Positions 58,027-64,000 of a stretch of 64,000 nucleotides of DNA are shown piece by piece; the stretch's first letter is position 1, and each line of letters starts with the position of its first letter. The notes beneath the pieces are model-generated. The model was given only the letters and a program-made list of their open reading frames with translations. It searched no databases and was not told the DNA's origin. The position numbers and the translations under genes were made by a program. Source of the DNA: Arctopsyche grandis (Eukaryota > Arthropoda > Insecta > Trichoptera > Hydropsychidae); assembly GCF_051622035.1 (NCBI RefSeq), contig NC_135365.1, forward strand, positions 2,098,501 to 2,162,500. The letters are read 5' to 3'.

Positions 58027-58087
58027 GACGTACGCGTGCAAATATTTGCAGTGTAAACATTGGACTGTAAGTTTTGCCATCGCAAAA

Positions 58088-58363
58088 ATGAAATTCATAT
58101 ACTTTTTCCTGATTTTCTTGATCGCCCTGTTTGGAGTCGACGCTTACAGAACGAATACTAATACCGGTATGATTTTTTATACGTCTACGTTATTAAATAT
58201 TCATTAACAATGATTCAATACAGGTTTAAAATAACTTTTCTTTACAGTTGTAGCCAAGGAAAAGTGTCCATCGGACTGCCAGGCATATTGTGTCAAAAGA
58301 TGGGGACGTGAAGCACGATCTGGAGGCTGTGCCAATGGTGAATGTTTATGTGGAATGCCATAA
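58088..58363 (+). CDS. secreted CS-alpha-beta defensin-like peptide, gene A-prime
   Basis: Exons 58088-58166 and 58248-58363 (81-bp intron, phase 1) encode 64 residues, a paralogue of gene A. The signal exon differs from A at one residue (Phe7 for Leu). The cysteine exon keeps all six cysteines (33, 37, 41, 54, 59, 61) and the WGREA segment but differs at 13 of 38 residues. It has Gly-Gly-Cys, so the gamma-core Gly-x-Cys is present here. AATAAA lies at 58391. The gene and about 1.5 kb of flank are a duplicate of the gene A region (53088-55498). Function as for A: secreted, probably immune; not proven. Confidence 0.86.
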
Positions 58364-58989
58364 TTAATATATTCGTACTTGTTTCATTAAAATAAATTGA
58401 CATACAAAAAACTCATGGGTTTTATTCAATGATGCTAATTATATACATACATACCTATAAATGTGTAAATATGTGCCTAAGTAGAATGATAGTTCTTAAG
58501 CAAATCTTAAAGGAAAAAAATAGGTTCACTTCTAAATGATTTTTATATAATATAATTAAAAAATCCTATATTCCAAATTTATAAAATTAATCCTCGCCCT
58601 TAATAATACGTAAATAAACTTAGCTTTGATTTCAAATCACACCAAAGAAAAAAATAGGACAGATAATGCCAATTATGCATTTACGGTAAAATTCCACGTG
58701 ATAACCATTGATGACGATTGATGCAGTTGTAATTTAAAATATAAACATAAAAAAATACATAAAAATGTATCTGCCACCCTTGCAGATTCCATTGGATCCT
58801 TTGCTAGTACAAAGTATACAAAATAGACTTTGATACACTTCAATACTTCAATTTTAGTTGTTAACAATAATACAAAAAAATAAAAAATAATCTTATCATC
58901 TATGGCCTAGATTCTACGCAAATGCAAACATTTTCGACATTTCTTTACAATTGATTTTTTTAATTAATGAAAACTACATTCAAAATCCA

Positions 58990-59640
58990 AATATGTATAC
59001 CATACAAAATATTATGTCAAAGTGTATTGTAATCATTCATATATTGCGCTACAGTGCTCAATTTATTTAGCAGATTGAATGTTGACAAACTGCAGAAAGT
59101 GCAGAATAGAGCAATGCGTGCAATTTTAAATGTGAGGAAACGTAAGAATGTTAGAAGTATGTTAGATGAATTGAAATGATTGGATATTAGAAATATTCTT
59201 AAATTAAGCACTTTAAAATTGGTATATAAGCTAGATAATAATCTATTACCCAAGTATTTTAATAATTACATAGTCAGGAATAGAGATTTGCATAATTTTA
59301 AAACTAGAATAAATTAACTATAGGAAAAGTTAAGAAAGCAAAAACTGCAGGAGGTGTTTTCCACAGAGGTGTTCAAATATACAATGCCCTTTCTGAGAGC
59401 ATTAGAGGTGCTTTCTTGAAGGGTGTTAATGCATACCTCTGTGGAAGATGACGTAATTAAATATGTAAGTTTGATAAAATGCTATGTTGAATAGTATTAT
59501 ATTATTTTAGATTTACTAATTATAGTTTTGTTAATTTTGTCAAGTCTATTAGAGTATAGTTGTTAGTGGTGAAATTGTGAAATAATCCATTAGCAATTTG
59601 CTATTTAATTAATTAATTAATAAATAAATAAAGTGTGGGA
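58990..59640 (+). mobile_element. non-LTR retrotransposon 3' end
   Basis: One frame reads KLQKVQNRAMRAILNVRKRK, then LDIRNILKLSTLKLVYKLDN, NLLPKYFNNYIVRNRDLHNF with stops, a typical LINE RT C-terminus. It ends in a (TTAA)n/(TAAA)n tail at 59605-59633. It separates gene A-prime from the B relic. Confidence 0.78.
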
Positions 59641-59735
59641 ATTTAATAAAAACAAATTTTGGAATACCAGTAGTATATGTTGTGCCTAGAAATATTTATT
59701 AAAATAAATACACGCGAACAAGGCGCACAGCCAAT

Positions 59736-59790
59736 CAGCCAAACAGCTTATGGAAAATGCTACCGTGGAAGCTGTGGATGTGTTGTGTAA
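59736..59790 (+). pseudogene. 5'-truncated B-type peptide gene relic
   Basis: The last codons of a B-type second exon remain (AYGKC, then a shortened Cys-rich end with the CxC and a TAA stop), and the following ~290 bp match the 3' flank of gene B (57003-57290). The signal exon, intron and first three cysteine codons are missing, with unrelated sequence upstream. It is a remnant of the second half of a duplicated A-B pair. Confidence 0.75.
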
Positions 59791-60097
59791 ATTTAATTTT
59801 TAAATATTTCGATACAATAACACACGTGTGCACTATTTAAATACATACGACAATTTTCATTAAATAAAAATGCACAAATTTGATACAAAACAAAATTACG
59901 CGTTTTATTAACTCCCGATTACAATGCCGGTATAGAGGCTTACTATTATTCGATCAATGCAAATTAGGTTGTCTGGAATTTGTTTATTTTCAGTATTAAA
60001 TGTGGAAATTTCAAATTGATAAACCCACTGGCAACACAAACGTAATAAATGCGATCAGACGGTTGTTTCAATTATTATCGAAACACTATAAAGTGGT

Positions 60098-60548
60098 CCA
60101 AACATAATCAAATATTTAGGAGTAACTTTCGATAAAATAATGAGATGGGCACCACACATTGAGGGAGCGAAATGCAAGGCGATGCGGGGTATATCCTCAA
60201 TATATCCAATATTTAATCGCCATAGTTCTTTATCAAATCAAAATAAAATAAAATTATATCGCGCGCTCATATTACCATTATTAACCTATGCTTCACCTGT
60301 ATGGAATAACGCCTCGAATACTAACCTTTCCAAGCTCCAAGTAATACAAAATAAATCCCTAAATATAATTTATAATACACCCATATATACTAACTTGAAA
60401 AAACTGCATGCCATATATAATATTCCGTTTGTTACAGACATTACTAACAAACTAACCAGTAGATTCTATGACAGAATCACTAATAACCATACTAACACAC
60501 TTGTGAAGAGTCTCGGTGATTACAAAAAATTGTCTATACCCTTTAGGT
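60098..60548 (+). mobile_element. Jockey-like LINE RT fragment
   Basis: Open frame IIKYLGVTFDKIMRWAPHIE, KLYRALILPLLTYASPVWNN, SRFYDRITNNHTNTLVKSLG, SIPFR. Nearly the same protein as 36643-37140 (minus). The frame is cut at 60548 by the hAT element, so its last ~12 residues and 3'UTR are absent. Confidence 0.85.
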
Positions 60549-62001
60549 CAGCGGTTTCCAAACTGGGAGGCGCCGACTATTGCCAGGGGAGGCACCAAAA
60601 CTTTTTAATAAAAAAATAATTTTCATACCATATTATCTACAAATAAATAAAACTTCATATCGTAGCTTAACAGTAAAAATTCAATGCATGAATGTTTATT
60701 TTTATTTTTCTTTCATTTTTATAAATATACATTTAATTCCTATAAAAAATTATCCGGAGAAGAAGAATTTAAAAATTGCGCCTGTTTTTTACGTTCATAA
60801 CGTAAAAATTGTTCATACGCTCTGTTTTAGCTAAAGATGCCCATTTAATTGCATATGTTCGATATGTCGCGGATAATAATATATTAGACGATATATTATT
60901 TTGCAAACACATTCTTGGGAAGACCACATCCATTGAAGTTTTTAATATAATAGACAGTTTTGTTGAAGAAAACGACATAAAGTGAAATAATTGCGTTGTG
61001 AACGACATAAAATAATAATTGGACTGTGTATCGACGGAGCTCACTCAATGTCCGGACACAAAGCAGGTCTTAATGCATTGATCAAAAAGAAAGCACCACA
61101 TGCTATCTGGACACACTGTATGATTCTCAGAGCAGCTCTATTGTCAAAAAATATGAGCGAGGAATTGAACAGCATTTTTACAAAAGTTATAAAAATTATA
61201 AACAACATTAAGAATAGTCCTTTGAGAGCAAAGCTGTTTGCAAAGCTGTGTGCTGATATGGAAGCTAATTATACCTCACTTTTGTATGACGAACGATAAT
61301 TTTATTGTTAAACTTGCCTATTTGGTTGAAATTTTTGGAAAATTGAGCGGTTTAAATAAATCAATGCAGGGATCACAAATACACCCACTTGTTCAAAAAG
61401 ACAAAGTAAAAGCTTTCATTAAAAAATTAAAGTTATGGAAATCAAATTTACAAAAGAATGGGTTGGATAGGTTTTCACTTTCCAAAGATTTCTGGGCCAC
61501 AGCCAATATTGAAGCAAGTAAAGTAATTTTACCGACCACTTGGATGTTTTAGTGCTGCATTTTTCCAATTATTTCAAAGACCTTGATTTCTCAAAGTTTT
61601 TGTGGATACAGAATCCATTTAAGTACAATGAAGAAAGACAAATTCAAGCTGAGAACCATCGAAAAAAAAAAATTGATGAATTATCATGCGATAGCTCACT
61701 AAAACAAAAGTTTCAAAATGAAACCATAATTAAATTTTGGATGAATCCTAGTGGAGAGTATGAATCTTTGTATTGCAAAGAAATGCAAGTGTTGCTACCG
61801 TTCGTAACGTCTTATTTATGCGAAACGGGCTTTTCGGCACTAGCTGCAATGAAAACCAAATATCGAGCCAGGTTAATAGTCGAAAAGGAGTTACGAGTGG
61901 CACTCTCCATATTGTCCCCAAGATTTGATAAACTTTGTGCCAATAAACAAGAACATCCTTCGCATTCAATTTTGATGTGTTAGATGTAGTTTAATTAGTA
62001 A
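60549..62001 (+). mobile_element. decayed hAT (ZBED5/Buster-like) transposase element
   Basis: Starts with a hAT-type terminus CAGCGGTTTCCAAACTGG, preceded by a potential 8-bp target copy CTTTAGGT. Coding pieces in order: VRYVADNN...LFCKHILGKT (about 60850-60970), GLCIDGAHSMSGHKAGLNAL, THCMILRAALLSKNMSEELN (60991-61299), LAYLVEIFGKLSGLNKSMQG (after a frame change, 61238-61552), and the C-terminal YLCETGFSALAAMKTKYRAR dimerisation region (61540-61983, stop at 61981). The block holding the family's WLSRG motif is deleted between the second and third pieces, and stops and frame changes make it nonfunctional. The right terminus is not seen before the Helitron-like copy. Confidence 0.85.
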
Positions 62002-63840
62002 TCTAATCTATAATTTGGAAAGAGACTTTGTATGTATCCTTGGTCGTCGTCTTCTTCGTCGTCTTCTTCGTCGTCCGTAGATCGGTGACGTCATCGAACA
62101 CGTGATTCGTTTTTTTTTTTTTCGATCCATGGGCGCCGATTTGTTTTTTTCGATTCAATGGATTCACCCCCGCGGGGGCGCAAGGCGAGTAGTTTCATGG
62201 GGCCCCGCCAGGGGCGCCACAAGGGGCGCAGCCCCGTGGGGCCCCGAAGGGGGCCCGGGGGGCCCAGCCTCATGGGGCGCAGCCCCATGGGGCTCAAAAG
62301 GGGGCGCCACGAGGGGCGCAGCCCCGTGGGGCCCCGGGGGGGCCCAGCCTCATGGGGCGCAGCCCTATGGGGCTCAAAAGGGGGCGCCACAAGGGGCGCA
62401 GCCCCGTGGGGCCCCGAAAGGGGCCCGGGGGGCCCAGCCTCATGGGGCGCAGCCCCATGGGGCTCAAAAGGGGGCGCCACGAGGGGCGCAGCCCCGTGGG
62501 GCCCCGGGGGGGCCCAGCCTCATGGGGCGCAGCCCCATGGGGCTCAAAAGGGGGCGCCACAAGGGGCGCAGCCCCGTGGGGCCCCGTGGGGCCCCGAAGG
62601 GGCCCGGGGGGCCCAGCCTCATGGGGCGCAGCCCCATGGGGCTCAAAAGGGGGCGCCACAAGGGACGCAGCCCCGTGGGGCCCCGAAGGGGGCCCGGGGG
62701 GCCCAGCCTCATGGGGCGCAGCCCCATGGGGCTCAAAAGGGGGCGCCACGAGGGGCGCAGCCCCGTGGGGCCCCGGGGGGGCCCAGCCTCATGGGGCGCA
62801 GCCCCATGGGGCTCAAAAGGGGGCGCCACATGGGGCGCAGCCCCGTGGGGCCCCGAAGGGGGCCCGGGGGGCCCAGCCTCATGGGGCGCAGCCCCATGGG
62901 GCTCAAAAGGGGGTGCCACAAGGGGCGCAGCCCCGTGGGGCCCCGAATGGGGGCCCGGGGGGCCCAGCCTCATGGGGCGCAGCCCCATGGGGCTCAAAAG
63001 GGGGCGCCACAAGGGGCGCAGCCCCGTGGGGCCCCGAAGGGGGCCCGGGGGGCCCAGCCTCATGGGGCGCAAGCCCTAATAGGCATTAACTAAGGGGGGC
63101 GAAGCCCTAGACGGCAATTAATCATGGGGGCGCGGAGGGGCGAAGCCCTAAAAGGCAACTGATCATGGGGGCGAAGCCTTAGACGGCATTTAATCATGGG
63201 GGCGCGGAGGGGCGAAGCCCTAAAAGGCATTAACTAAGGGGGGCGAAGCCCTAAACGGCAATTAATCTTGGGGGCGCGGGGGGCGAAGCCCTAAAAGGCA
63301 TTAACTAGGGGGGGCGAAGCCCTAGACGGCATTTAATCATGGGGGTGCGGAGGGGCGAAGCCCTAAAAGGCATTAACTAAGGGGGGCGAAGCCCGAAACG
63401 GCAATTAATCTTGGGGGCGCGGGGGGCGAAGCCCTAAAAGGCATTAACTAAGGGGGGCGAAGCCCTAGACGGCTTTGAATCATGGGGGCGCGGAGGGGCG
63501 AAGCCCTAAAAGGCAACTGATCATGGGGGCGAAGCCCTAAACGGCAATTGCTCATGGGGCGTGGAGGGGCGAAGCCCTAGAAGGCAAAGGCTCAGGGGGG
63601 TGCCGAGGGCGAAGCCCTAGAAGGCAAAAAAAAAAATTAGATTTTTTTTTTGATTTTTTTAAATTTTTTTTTTGATTTTTTTTTTTTATTTTTTTTTTGA
63701 TTTTTTTTTTTTTATTTTTAATTTTTTTTTAATTTTTTTTTTTATTTTTTTAATTTTTTTTTTTTTTTAATTAAATTAGCTTAGTCATGTTTAAGCGGTT
63801 TATATTATAAACACTGAGCGAAGCCGGGTAATACAGCTAG
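62002..63840 (+). mobile_element. non-autonomous Helitron-like element, copy 2
   Basis: Plus-strand orientation: host A, TCTAATCTATAATTTGG at the 5' end, GAGCGAAGCC then 12 bases and CTAG at the 3' end (63837-63840), host T. It carries the same GC-rich minisatellite (about 62205-63070), the GGGCGAAGCCC hairpin array (63085-63625) and T-rich tract (63628-63775) as copy 1, differing in length by 20 bp (1839 against 1819). It lies directly behind the hAT stop codon, probably inserted into the hAT 3' part. Confidence 0.72.
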
Positions 63841-64000
63841 TTTAATATAAAAATAAATATATGTACGTGTTCGTATAAATTTATGTTATAGCAAAACCTT
63901 TTTATTATTCTGTCTGTTGAAGAGTTCATTATTTTATTTTTAAATAATGGTTTATTATTTAAAACGTGTCTATATTATTATATATATTAAAAAATAAAGG
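63841..64000. other. AT-rich flank
   Basis: No feature recognised. If the Helitron-like copy inserted into the hAT element, this is where the hAT 3' end would continue. Confidence 0.4.

Noticed and set aside
61238..61983. Host gene of ZBED5 type
   Set aside because: The frame is broken by stops and frame changes, an internal block is deleted, and it starts with a hAT terminus inside a LINE; it is a decayed transposon, not a domesticated gene.
62091..63093. Long Gly/Ala/Pro-rich open frames in Helitron-like copy 2
   Set aside because: Same minisatellite, same reasoning as copy 1.

Overview
The window looks like a gene-poor, AT-rich, transposon-dense stretch of an arthropod nuclear genome, almost certainly an insect. 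The basis is GT-AG introns, (TA)n and ACATATGT-type simple repeats, tRNA-like SINEs, truncated non-LTR retrotransposons, hAT / piggyBac-like / Harbinger-like MITEs, solo LTRs and Helitron-like elements, plus small secreted CS-alpha-beta (defensin-type) peptide genes. I cannot assign the order from sequence alone. Most long open frames are artefacts of (TA)n tracts or of a stop-free GC-rich minisatellite.

Layout. 1-9235: no complete gene; two candidate coding exons (457-561 and 4109-4296), a Harbinger-like MITE with TTA duplications (3034-3495) and a diverged ~275-bp tandem repeat (6590-7950). 9236-11054: a 1.8-kb Helitron-like element on the minus strand with two GC-rich minisatellites. 11055-34700: noncoding sequence with a foldback element (12205-13030), LINE and SINE pieces, a hAT MITE (19464-19627), a 387-bp dimeric satellite (20060-22440), a TAAT-rich regulatory-like block (25515-25760), two solo LTRs with ATAT duplications (26057-26404, 30091-30534) and a short Helitron-like element (31762-32004). 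34720-44782: a complete six-exon NTAN1 gene (N-terminal asparagine amidohydrolase), whose introns carry three MITEs, LINE pieces and head-to-head SINE pairs. 44783-52990: noncoding, with more LINE/SINE fragments and an RTE-type remnant.

52998-60100 is the most interesting part. Two-exon genes for secreted six-cysteine peptides of two types alternate: A (54167-54444), B (56717-57002), A-prime (58088-58363), then a 5'-truncated B relic (about 59736-59790), preceded by an orphan A-type promoter (52998-53086). The A genes share a promoter block with a kB-like motif, a GATAACC/GGTTATC inverted repeat and a TATA box. Their signal exons are nearly identical while the cysteine domain differs mostly at amino-acid-changing sites. 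The duplicated flanks act as internal empty sites that date a piggyBac-like insertion, a hAT insertion and a (TA)n expansion.

60098-63840 is a nest: a LINE RT tail interrupted by a decayed hAT (ZBED5/Buster-like) transposase, itself followed by a second, inverted, near-identical Helitron-like copy. The two Helitron-like copies therefore bracket NTAN1 and the peptide cluster as 1.8-kb inverted repeats about 51 kb apart.
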